Origin: JBFMDH01 sp044868105
GTDB lineage: Bacteria; Acidobacteriota; Blastocatellia; UBA7656
Assembly (NCBI GenBank): GCA_044868105.1
Contig: JBIOWC010000458.1
Location: 1 to 6,776, forward strand
Reading direction: 5' to 3'
DNA length: 6,776 bases
The notes beneath the pieces were generated by a model, which had not been told where the DNA came from, did no database searches, and saw nothing but the letters and a program-made list of their open reading frames with translations. Shown piece by piece: positions 1 through 6,700 of the stretch (its first letter is position 1; the number at the start of each line of letters is the position of its first letter). Made by a program: the position numbers and the translations under genes.

Positions 1-74
1 ACTTTTTGACCTTGCGCATTAAGGGGTAAGATCAGCGCGAAACAAAGCAGGAGGAATAATCTTCGTGTCAGCAT
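1..74 (-). CDS. N-terminus of an exported protein (5' end only)
   Basis: The reading frame starts at the ATG at 74-72 and stays open to the left edge, giving 24 full codons, MLTRRLFLLLCFALILPLNA followed by QGQK. This is a textbook signal peptide: two arginines after the start, a hydrophobic core of about 14 residues, and a likely signal peptidase I site after LNA (residue 20). A Shine-Dalgarno sequence AAAGGA lies 5 bases upstream of the ATG (about 80-85), which supports this start. A promoter-like element sits about 40-65 bases upstream. The mature protein is outside the window, so no function can be given beyond export to the periplasm or beyond. It follows the zinc-ribbon gene after a 143-base gap on the same strand. 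Confidence 0.75.
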   Translation of the reverse strand, partial: MLTRRLFLLLCFALILPLNAQGQK

Positions 75-110
75 TTTTTTCCTTTGCGATGAGTTGATTG
101 AAGCGCGGGA

Positions 111-140
111 AATATATACAAGAGAAAGGCGAAAAGGCAA
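111..140 (-). promoter_or_regulatory. Probable sigma-70-type promoter for the exported-protein gene at 74
   Basis: Read on the minus strand, TTGCCT (140-135) and TATATT (116-111) are separated by 18 bases. They match the -35 and -10 consensus at 4/6 and 5/6 positions. Transcription would begin near 103, leaving a leader of about 30 bases that contains the AAAGGA ribosome-binding site. An overlapping TATATA with a 16-base spacer is an alternative -10. This is inferred from consensus matching only. Confidence 0.42.
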
Positions 141-152
141 AGCCCTAAAGCG

Positions 153-168
153 GTCGGTTTTTACCGAC
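153..168 (-). terminator. Short hairpin, possible terminator after the zinc-ribbon gene
   Basis: GTCGGT (153-158) and ACCGAC (163-168) form a perfect 6-bp stem with a 4-base loop, 50 bases past the stop of the zinc-ribbon gene and before the promoter of the next gene. On the minus strand the stem is followed only by CGCTTTAGGG, a poor uridine tract. On the plus strand it is followed by TTTGATTTT, a better tract, but no plus-strand gene ends here. The position fits a terminator; the tail makes it uncertain. Confidence 0.33.
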
Positions 169-190
169 TTTGATTTTCAGAGCCACCGTT

Positions 191-222
191 GTTGAATGAT
201 TAATAACCGACGTTGAATCATT
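191..222. repeat. Paired 10-base direct repeat that also forms a 7-bp inverted repeat
   Basis: GTTGAATGAT (191-200) and GTTGAATCAT (212-221) differ at one base and are 21 bases apart start to start, about two helical turns. The single difference creates an inverted repeat, AATGATT (195-201) with AATCATT (216-222), around a 14-base loop. The right copy contains the stop codon of the zinc-ribbon gene (220-218). It could be a protein-binding site or a weak 3'-end stem-loop; chance is also possible in AT-rich sequence. Confidence 0.35.
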
Positions 223-715
223 TATCGAACAATTTTGTTGTGCTTTCGGTGACGCTGGGCGGTGGTTGCGCGAGTTCGCCGGTTTTGGGAGCTTGATAAT
301 CAACGGCTGGCGGGATGGGAGGAATCGCCTGTTGAGGATGTTGCAGAGGCGGAATAGGTTGTTGCGGATGTTGAAAGGGAGGCATCTGTTGTCGGGCGGC
401 AACAATCTCCGAAATGCCTTTACCCAACATGGTGAAGGCTGGAATAAGCATCCAAAACCACCAGATTCTTCCGGCTGGCGCAAAGAGCATAACGGCGAGC
501 GAAACGAAAAGGAATCCAATGCCGACGAAGGCCTCCCGTATCCCATTTTGCAGCGTCGGCGGCTTATTCTTTCGGCGACTTCGTTTGTCGTATTGTTCAG
601 GTTGTTGCGGCAGTTGCCCGGTTAATGCTTGCGGGACAAGTGAGAGGTTAGAGCGGCAAGACCGACAAAAATTTGCATCTTTCAGATTTTGAGTTCCACA
701 GTTCGGACAATACAT
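218..715 (-). CDS. Zinc-ribbon membrane protein with Pro/Gln-rich repeat tail
   Basis: A 165-residue protein. Residues 3-20 form a zinc ribbon of the CPNCG...FCRSC type with four cysteines (C3, C6, C17, C20), as in the short zinc-ribbon domains often found at the N-terminus of bacterial membrane proteins; the glycine that usually follows the last cysteine is arginine here. A basic stretch (KRSRRKNK, 44-51) precedes two closely spaced hydrophobic segments (about 62-80 and 84-98), likely a membrane hairpin. The tail from 105 is rich in proline and glutamine and holds a 10-residue repeat (111-120, 121-130, partial third from 131). The ATG at 715 is supported by AAGGAGA at 728-722, about 6 bases upstream. 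The ribbon may bind zinc and mediate protein contacts in the cytoplasm. No specific function is recognised; neighbours are envelope proteins. Confidence 0.85.
   Translation of the reverse strand: MYCPNCGTQNLKDANFCRSCRSNLSLVPQALTGQLPQQPEQYDKRSRRKNKPPTLQNGIREAFVGIGFLFVSLAVMLFAPAGRIWWFWMLIPAFTMLGKGISEIVAARQQMPPFQHPQQPIPPLQHPQQAIPPIPPAVDYQAPKTGELAQPPPSVTESTTKLFDK
326..385 (-). repeat. Two tandem 30-bp units encoding a Pro/Gln decapeptide repeat
   Basis: Positions 356-385 and 326-355 encode MPPFQHPQQP and IPPLQHPQQA, residues 111-130 of the zinc-ribbon protein, followed by a degenerate IPPIPP. The two DNA units match at about 21 of 30 bases, so they are an old in-frame duplication. The segment is probably disordered. 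Confidence 0.7.
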
Positions 716-741
716 TGAGGCTCTCCTTGAATTACATCAAA

Positions 742-770
742 AGGATAAACTCAGTTAGCAAAGATTTCAA
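742..770 (-). promoter_or_regulatory. Probable promoter for the zinc-ribbon gene
   Basis: On the minus strand TTGAAA (770-765, 5/6 to the -35 consensus) and TATCCT (747-742, 4/6 to the -10) are 17 bases apart. Initiation near 735 would give a leader of about 20 bases containing the strong AAGGAGA ribosome-binding site. The element fits in the 85-base gap after the TPR/TonB gene and suggests independent transcription, though read-through cannot be excluded. Confidence 0.38.
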
Positions 771-800
771 TTTCGGAAACGATTTCGCAAGCGGAAAGTT

Positions 801-1694
801 TCACGGAAGCCGGAAAACAAATTCCACATTTGTCCAATAGGGAATCGGCCGGCCATCTTTTGCTGCCGGAATAAATTGTATCTCTCTTAATCCTCTGACG
901 GCTTCTTCATCAGTCCCATATCCCAATTTGGTGAAGATGTCATAAACGCGAACCTGGCCTTGGGTATCAATCAGCGCGCAGATATTAACTGCGCCTTCAA
1001 CCTTATTCTTTTTCGCCTCTTTGGGATAATTGACGATGATCGGATAAAAGGGTTTCGGATCGCTCACCGCCACGACTCGATTTCTTGCCCGACAGTCGCG
1101 GTTACTTTGAATAAAATTTAATTTCAATCGCCAATCAATGCTTTCACTAAGATTTTTCGGTGCTAAAGTCAGAGCGGTTTCTAGTGCCGGAATGGCCACC
1201 GCATAATTATCCTCGTCCAATGCCAAATAGGCCTTGAGGGCGTGTGCTTCTGCGAGATTTACGCCATCCTTAAACGCCAGATCCAATTCTTTCTTTGCCT
1301 GGCCACTCTCTTCCGTTTCGTAATAGAGTCGCGCGAGCAGGGTACGGGCTTCGGCAGAACGCGGTTGTGAACCTAAGACCTCAAATACCAGTTGAAAAGC
1401 CTCGCGATATTTCGCCTTATACCGAAAAACCCTGGCCAGCAATAATTTCGCATCTGAGGAATTAGGAGATTCTTTAAGCGTGAGTTTAACTTCGTCCTCA
1501 GCCCGATCATATTTTTTCGCCTGGATGGCTTCGCGAGCTTTAGTTAAATGCGGGTCGCTCTCTCCTGTGGTTGATGTCTGTGCCGGCGCAATGGTCGCTT
1601 GGATAAACAACAAAAGACCGGAAAAGAGGAGGGAGAGAGTAAAGGTTTTGCAGAAGTGGAAAAATTTATTGTTCATAGTTTTCTTGATGGTCAT
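801..1694 (-). CDS. Exported TPR protein with C-terminal TonB domain
   Basis: A 297-residue protein. Residues 1-38 are a signal peptide with a hydrophobic core at about 19-33 and a likely cleavage site APA|QT after residue 38. Residues 48-180 are tetratricopeptide repeats: helical pairs with the A/L/A/Y spacing of TPRs, such as the KAREAIQAKKYDRAEDEVK region (52-70) and AHALKAYLALDEDNYAVAI (150-168). Residues about 215-297 match the TonB C-terminal fold: YPKEAKKNKVEGAV, then a D-T-Q-G-Q turn, then GYGTDEEAVRGLREIQFIPA and a terminal beta-strand. TonB C-domains usually contact outer-membrane receptors, but this protein lacks the proline-rich spacer of a classic TonB and has a cleavable-looking signal. 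It therefore more likely acts as a periplasmic scaffold than as an energy transducer. C201 and C239 could form a disulfide. Neither the ATG at 1694 nor the in-frame ATG at 1676 has a clear ribosome-binding site; the second gives a more typical signal peptide length. Confidence 0.88.
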   Translation of the reverse strand: MTIKKTMNNKFFHFCKTFTLSLLFSGLLLFIQATIAPAQTSTTGESDPHLTKAREAIQAKKYDRAEDEVKLTLKESPNSSDAKLLLARVFRYKAKYREAFQLVFEVLGSQPRSAEARTLLARLYYETEESGQAKKELDLAFKDGVNLAEAHALKAYLALDEDNYAVAIPALETALTLAPKNLSESIDWRLKLNFIQSNRDCRARNRVVAVSDPKPFYPIIVNYPKEAKKNKVEGAVNICALIDTQGQVRVYDIFTKLGYGTDEEAVRGLREIQFIPAAKDGRPIPYWTNVEFVFRLP

Positions 1695-1709
1695 TCAAAG
1701 AGAAAGGCG

Positions 1710-1775
1710 GTTTAGCGTACGGCAAATGGACGGAAACCAAGTTATTAACTTTTCCTTAAAGGTCGTACGCTAAAC
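1710..1775. repeat. Perfect 12-bp inverted repeat with nested palindrome, ahead of the TPR/TonB gene
   Basis: GTTTAGCGTACG (1710-1721) and CGTACGCTAAAC (1764-1775) are perfect reverse complements separated by 42 bases. Each arm contains the 6-base palindrome CGTACG. Inside the spacer, AAGTTATTAACTT (1739-1751) is a second palindrome with 6-bp arms around one central base. The near arm ends 15 bases upstream of the ATG at 1694. Such paired arms fit an operator bound by two dimers, or a leader stem-loop that could affect translation of the downstream gene. There is no uridine tract typical of a terminator for the upstream OmpA gene. Confidence 0.6.
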
Positions 1776-1831
1776 TTCTCTCTGCAAATTTGAATCAAAG
1801 AAATTTTACACCCCATCTGCAATTTACATTT

Positions 1832-3421
1832 TTACGGAGCAACGAAGACCAATTGTACACGCCGGTTCTGGGTTTTTGCAGCTACCGTTTTGCCATTAGA
1901 AAGCGGCACACTCGCGCCCTGCGATTCGATCTTGAAATTGGTGCGCGAAACGTTAAAAGCCGCTACATAATCGGCAACCGCCTGTGCGCGTCCGAAGGCA
2001 AAACCCTCGGCATTGGCTCGCGTATCAGAATGCCCCTCGATGGTAAAGACCACATCAGGATAAGCCGCCAAGGCTTGCGCGATGGCATCAATTTTGGATT
2101 TGGCTCTGAGCGCCAAGGAGGTTTGATTGGTAACAAAAAAATTGTCCGGCAAGATAGCAACGAACCCGTTGCCGGTTGGTTTTACGGTCACGATTGAAGA
2201 GAGCGTAGATTGCAGTTGCTGAAAATCGCGTCTTCGGGTTTCAGCTTTCTGTCGTTCCTGCTCTTCTTTCTTCAAGCTTTCAACCTTTGAGTTGGTAGCA
2301 TTCAATTGATTTGCAACCGACGAATACTGCGATTGCAAACTGGCGATTTGATTTTTTAAGTCAGTAATCTCTTTGCTCTGACGACTATTTTCGGCTCTGA
2401 GTTCATTATTGTCTTCACGCAGATTGCGGACTTCGACGCGGGATTCGGCAAGCTCGCGCAAGGTTTTGTTGAGGTGTTCTTCAGCAGAATTGCGGGCAAT
2501 TTCCGAACCTTTAAACCGAGCACTCATCTCGGCCAACTGGTCTTGCAAATCCGAAGCATTTTCGGTGGCTCGGCGCACCTCGGCATCGCGACGGGCGATT
2601 TCCGAGCGGCGCTCTGCGGCAAGCGCTTTCTCTTCGCTAATGTCTCTGGCGCGCACCGCAAAAGTAATCGCTTCGCGGGCGATGCGCCCAACATCGTATG
2701 GTGATGAGCCACGTTTAAAGGCCGATTCAGCTTGCGCCAGCGAATTCATCGCCGAGGTGTAATCATCCGGGTCGAATCGCTCAGCATCCGTCAACTTGGC
2801 AATCTGCACGGCACGCCGCGCTTGTAAAAGCTCCATAGGTGTTTTGGCAAAATCGCGTTCCGCAAGCGGCGGCGCGGTATTGTCTGTGTAGAACCTGCCG
2901 GAATCGCCATTGAAATAGACATCGGAAACCTGCACATTGACATTTTTGGAATTCGGCGTGAGGTTTTCCAAGATGACCATCTTCGATGGCAGGCGAACCA
3001 AATAATGCGGCTCGGCTGTAACAATCATTGCAAAGGTCTGGTGCGGCGTTGCGGTTTTCAGTTGCGCCGAATCACCTTTCAAGCGAAATTCTCCGAGGTT
3101 ATCTACCTGTCCGGCGGGGGTGATTGCCCACAGCACAAAGGTCGTGTAATCGCCGCCGAAATTGTAGGCCGGAATCATACTGGACAAGGTAATTTCGATG
3201 TCCGTTTGGTTGCGTTTGCGCCAACGTTCGACCGTCGCTTCGCCGCGCGCCGTTGGTCGCAAGGTCGTCCCGGAGAGGATGACTTTAACAGGGTCTCGCA
3301 GGTAAGTGACGGCAACGGTTCGGCGTTTGGTATCACCACCCTGAGCATAACTTTTGGTGTTCGTTGTGACACTGAGGAAAAGGATTACTAGAGCTAAACA
3401 AAATACGATGCACTTCTTCAT
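1832..3421 (-). CDS. Exported OmpA-family coiled-coil protein (peptidoglycan-binding)
   Basis: The frame is open from an ATG at 3430 (532 residues), but the ATG at 3421 is preferred: AAGGA lies 8 bases ahead of it, while the same bases abut the first ATG. That gives 529 residues beginning MKKCIVFC, with a signal peptide ending near SYA|QGG (residue 26). Next come a beta-rich domain (about 35-150, containing TTFVLWAITPAGQVDNLGEF), a helical segment resembling DUF4398 (about 192-282) and a long coiled coil (about 255-400). The C-terminal OmpA domain follows (about 405-529), with IEGHSDT, GRAQAVADYV and NRRV motifs. The aspartate and arginine that hold peptidoglycan diaminopimelate in OmpA correspond to D466 and R478. 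The loop between them is three residues shorter than in E. coli OmpA, and its NxxLS motif is missing. No OmpA beta-barrel or lipobox is present. It probably tethers an envelope structure to the cell wall, with the coiled coil spanning the periplasm. Confidence 0.9.
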   Translation of the reverse strand: MKKCIVFCLALVILFLSVTTNTKSYAQGGDTKRRTVAVTYLRDPVKVILSGTTLRPTARGEATVERWRKRNQTDIEITLSSMIPAYNFGGDYTTFVLWAITPAGQVDNLGEFRLKGDSAQLKTATPHQTFAMIVTAEPHYLVRLPSKMVILENLTPNSKNVNVQVSDVYFNGDSGRFYTDNTAPPLAERDFAKTPMELLQARRAVQIAKLTDAERFDPDDYTSAMNSLAQAESAFKRGSSPYDVGRIAREAITFAVRARDISEEKALAAERRSEIARRDAEVRRATENASDLQDQLAEMSARFKGSEIARNSAEEHLNKTLRELAESRVEVRNLREDNNELRAENSRQSKEITDLKNQIASLQSQYSSVANQLNATNSKVESLKKEEQERQKAETRRRDFQQLQSTLSSIVTVKPTGNGFVAILPDNFFVTNQTSLALRAKSKIDAIAQALAAYPDVVFTIEGHSDTRANAEGFAFGRAQAVADYVAAFNVSRTNFKIESQGASVPLSNGKTVAAKTQNRRVQLVFVAP

Positions 3422-3429
3422 CAATACCA

Positions 3430-3434
3430 TCCTT
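3430..3434 (-). promoter_or_regulatory. Ribosome-binding site deciding the OmpA-family start
   Basis: AAGGA on the minus strand is 8 bases ahead of the ATG at 3421-3419, a normal spacing. It overlaps or touches the more upstream ATG at 3430-3428, which it therefore cannot serve. This favours the shorter protein with the more typical MKK signal-peptide start. Confidence 0.6.
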
Positions 3435-3532
3435 GAATTTTAATCGGGCAACTAATTTCTCAGGTTATTCGTTTCACCAGCCTGAGTCCTGCAAGTCAAA
3501 CGCTGATAGAGGGACTAGGTTTCAGGAATAAA

Positions 3533-3562
3533 ATTCTAACAAGTCGGCAATTTTCGCGACAA
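3533..3562 (-). promoter_or_regulatory. Probable promoter for the OmpA-family gene
   Basis: On the minus strand TTGTCG (3562-3557, 4/6 to the -35 consensus) and TAGAAT (3538-3533, 5/6 to the -10) have an 18-base spacer. Transcription would begin near 3526, leaving a leader of about 105 bases before the ATG at 3421. The leader contains the CTCAGG/CCTGAG inverted repeat. This rests on consensus matching only. Confidence 0.35.
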
Positions 3563-3566
3563 GCAA

Positions 3567-3622
3567 AGGTCAAAAAAAAGTAAAAAGTAAATAGGTCAAG
3601 GTCAAAGTAAAAGCAGGGTCAA
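3567..3622. repeat. A-rich tract with repeated GGTCAA motif
   Basis: GGTCAA occurs at 3568, 3594, 3600 and 3617 (start positions), and once more at 3656 inside the next block. Two copies are in direct tandem (AGGTCAAGGTCAAA). The motif alternates with AAGTAAA-type runs at 3579-3611. This could be a cluster of binding sites upstream of the OmpA-family promoter or a decayed simple repeat; the spacing (26, 6, 17, 39) is irregular. Confidence 0.45.
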
Positions 3623-3638
3623 GCAACCGTTGATGAGA

Positions 3639-3718
3639 GCGGGGCGTTAGGCAGCGGTCAACCTTCGGGCTTTAACCGCTGGTGCAGCAAGCAACCTGAA
3701 GGCCGGCTAAACACCCGG
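3639..3718. other. Structured GC-rich intergenic block, possible pseudoknot or interspersed repeat
   Basis: Stem 1 pairs CAGCGGT (3652-3658) with ACCGCTG (3675-3681), 7 perfect base pairs. Stem 2 pairs CCTTCGGG (3662-3669), which lies in the loop of stem 1, with CCTGAAGG (3695-3702), 8 pairs including one G-U. The layout is that of an H-type pseudoknot with connecting segments of 3, 5 and 13 bases. The G-U pair exists only if the plus strand is transcribed; the minus-strand RNA would have a C-A mismatch. The edges, 3639-3652 and 3705-3718, are imperfect inverted repeats (9 of 14). It may be a small RNA, a short repeat family, or a chance structure. Confidence 0.35.
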
Positions 3719-3755
3719 ATTTCCAGCCTTTTCATATTCCGTCACAATCCCGAGA

Positions 3756-3768
3756 CCGAATAATTCGG
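3756..3768. repeat. 13-base palindrome just after the kinase stop
   Basis: CCGAATAATTCGG has 6-base arms around a single central base and starts 8 bases past the kinase stop codon. As RNA it would form only a short stem (CCGA/TCGG with a 5-base loop), and no uridine run follows on the minus strand. It may help to end or protect the kinase transcript, or may bind a protein, but it is not a convincing intrinsic terminator. Confidence 0.3.
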
Positions 3769-3775
3769 AAGGTCG

Positions 3776-6700
3776 TTAGAGTTGTAAGTCGCTGATTGTT
3801 TTATTGAGGTCTTCCATTGAGATGGGTTTAGCCAGGATGCCATCAATCAAATTTTTATGCTCTTCAATATTATCAATTTGACTTCCGTAGCCGGTCAGCA
3901 GAATCACTTTCGAGTTTTTCCAGCGCTCACGTACCGCTGTCGCCACGGCCCAGCCATCAATGTCAGGCATCGAAAGGTCTGTGAGAATTAAATCGTATTC
4001 AGATTTTTTCAGGAACTCTAAAGCTTTTGTGCCATTCATTGCCTCTTCGACGCGATGACCGGAAATACGCAAGATTTCCATCAACACATCGCGTACTCGG
4101 TCATCATCTTCGATGACCAGTATACGCAGGTTTCGACTTTGACGATTGGCCTGCGTATCGCGTTTCGAATCGAAAAAGGCTTCGCTCAAATCCACGATAG
4201 GTAATTTAATAATAAAGGTCGAGCCTTGCCGGTACTCGCTGACCACTTCAATCGTGCCACCGTGCCGTTCAATCGTCGTATAACTGACGGCTAATCCCAG
4301 GCCGGTTCCGGCGACTCCTTTAGTGGTAAAAAACGGTTCAAATATATGTTGGCGTACCTCTTCGCTAATGCCACACCCGGTGTCTGAAATTGACGTGACG
4401 ACAAATCCATCTGACACTTTTCCTGAGATATGTAAGCTTCCGCCGTCCGGCATGGCATCCAGCGCATTAAGAATGATATTGACAAAGACTTCGCGGATTT
4501 CTGATGCCGCTCCGCGAATAATCGGGGAATCCGGCAATTCAACTTCAACTTCATATCGAATTCCGCGCGCCCGGGCTTCATCCTGCCAAATGGGTCGGGT
4601 GAGGGTGATGGAATCCTGTAGAATCTGATTCACTAAGAGTTGTTCATACGCGACCTCTTTCTGTTGGTTGGCAAACGCTTGAATGCGTTTCACCATCTCT
4701 GCGCCATCGAGCGCTGCGCGTTCAATGACTCCCGCCTGTTTCATCAATTTATCATTTGGGTTGTTGCGTTTGAGCAATTGCGCGTTACCCAAAATGGCCG
4801 CCAGCAGATTATTAAAATTATGCGCAATGCCTGCTGATAATTGTCCAAGCGCGCGCATCTTTTCATCTTGCGCGGTGCGTTCGTTCATCAACTTCTGCTC
4901 GGTGATGTCACGCGCGATGAGCAACACATGCGTGAGATGCTGTTCATCGTAAATCGGTGTATAGGTAATCAGCAGTGAGGTTTCTTCATTCGAACAATTC
5001 AGGGTGCGCAATTCAACCGTCCTTGACTCTCCGGTTAAGGCATGTTGAAAAGCTTCTCTTGCAGATTGCAGATCATCCGGAACGATGTAGTTGGTGTAGC
5101 CGTAGTTGGCAAGTTGTTCATAGGTACACCCGGAAACCTTTAAGGCTTGCTTATTGAGCCAAATTAATTTGGCTTCTTTGGAAAGCGCAAAGATAGATTC
5201 GTTGGCGTGCTCGATGAGTTGGGCGAGGAAGTTTTTCTGCTGTCTGGCCGAGGCCTGTGCAGCGCGTAAATCGGTAAGGTCTCTGATGATGCAGACGGCT
5301 CCGATGGTCGTTTGGCCGTTATCGTTTTGGGAGTTTGAAAAAGCGTATCCGCCAGCGGTTTTCTCAGGTTCGGTGAGCGGTGAAATGGTAATTAATACTG
5401 GGCGCGACAATTTCTCAGGGGTCAGCTCAAAAGTGACGGGTTTGCCAGTGGCAATGACGCGCGCAACTTTGCAATCTTCACCTTCAAACTCAGTGAGCAG
5501 CGAGCAACACTTTTGCCCTAGCATTTCCGAAGCGGATAAGCTTTCGAGTTTCATGCCGACGGCATTGACGCGCCGCAGAATGCCATTGCGGTCAAAAATC
5601 AGTAAGCCATCCGTCAGCGCATCAAAGGTGTTTTCCCATTCGATTTTCCCGCGCCATATTTGCTCAAAAAGTTCGGCGCGCTCTAAGGCGATGCCCATTT
5701 GATTGACCGCCGCTTTCAGAATGTTTAAATCCTGACTTGTCCATTGCTTCGAGGCGGATTTAGAGATGATGCCAATACCGATTTTAATATTTTCCTTATA
5801 AGACAATTTGATTGAAGCATAGGCTTTTACTTCATTCAGGCGAGGATATATTTCTCTGTAGGGCTCTAAATCGTTATGGTGTTCGAGGTCATTGAGGACC
5901 ACGACATCCTCTTTAATGAATGGATTCAGGGGAAGCAATTGGGCGAAATTGACTCGCAACTGGGGAGGTTGAAAAGGTTCTCCCTGACTATAGGCGCATT
6001 CAATCTGCCAATCGCTGGTTTCAAGATTGGTGGAAAAGATAAAGAGAGCGTCAGCCGCCAGGTGTTTGCCAAGTTCCTGAGCGACAATATGGTAAATTTC
6101 ATTGATGCGGCTGGATTGATTGAGGCTTTCGGTTAACTGTCGAATGAGCGATTCGACTTTGGCTGCCTGTTGAGCTTCTTCATACAGTTGACTATGACTG
6201 ATGGCAATCTCCAGGTGAGCCGTCACCTCTTCAACCAAGGTGATTTCGTTTTTAGTCCATTTTCGTTCGCGGTCGGTCTGGGCAATGGAGACAACGCCCC
6301 AAAAGGTTTCATTGATAAAAATCGGACAAGAGATTTGCGATTTATTCGGAGGATTCATCTGGCGCAGTTGGATTCCTTCATGAAGGTGCAAATTCTTGAA
6401 CAGAAAATCCTCTAGATTATCTATGATTACCGAATGACGCGTATGAATAAGTTGATGGGTCAGCAGATGGTTAATGAGATACTCTTTGCTTCGGGTCGTT
6501 ACATTCGGGACCTTGAGTTCAGGTGCGCTTAAACACTGCGCAACGATAAGTCCGTCATCGCCGATGAATTTGCGAATGTAGGCTCGATTGACAGTCAAGG
6601 CGCGACTCAGTTCATCAACGGCGACCTGTAAAATTTCATCAATGTTTAAGGAACGCCGCATGGAGGCGACAATCTGATTCAGCAAATTGGCTCTGGTAGC

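Larger units (their letters stand above)
3431..3775. other. 345-base intergenic region between kinase and OmpA-family gene
   Basis: No credible coding frame was seen. From right to left it holds a short palindrome just past the kinase stop (3756-3768), a GC-rich structured block (3639-3718), an A-rich tract with GGTCAA repeats (3567-3622), a probable promoter (3533-3562) and a leader of roughly 100 bases. The leader contains an inverted repeat, CTCAGG (3459-3464) with CCTGAG (3481-3486), around a 16-base loop. The size and contents suggest that the OmpA-family gene is transcribed separately from the kinase. Confidence 0.6.

Noticed and set aside
266..625. Plus-strand open frame of 119 codons, Arg/Leu-rich
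   Set aside because: It is antisense to the zinc-ribbon gene, and its apparent RRNRLLRML repeat is just the reverse of the Pro/Gln tandem repeat.
1710..1775. Inverted repeat as a terminator of the OmpA-family gene
   Set aside because: The 42-base spacer is too long for an intrinsic terminator and no uridine run follows either arm.
3428..3430. ATG at 3430 as the start of the OmpA-family gene
   Set aside because: The only ribosome-binding sequence directly abuts it, whereas it is correctly spaced for the ATG at 3421.
3646..3712. GTTAGGC and GGCTAAAC resembling the core sites of an integron attC
   Set aside because: The GTTRRRY-like site comes first and the other site breaks the RYYYAAC consensus, so the order and bases do not fit an attC. 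No integrase or cassette gene is present.
5154..5702. Plus-strand open frame of 182 codons
   Set aside because: It lies opposite the PAS/GAF coding part of the kinase, has Ser/Arg-rich low-information content, and shows no domain. It is a shadow of the real gene.
6683..6685. TTG as the start of the kinase
   Set aside because: Upstream in-frame codons encode a recognisable GAF closing helix, so the TTG is internal.
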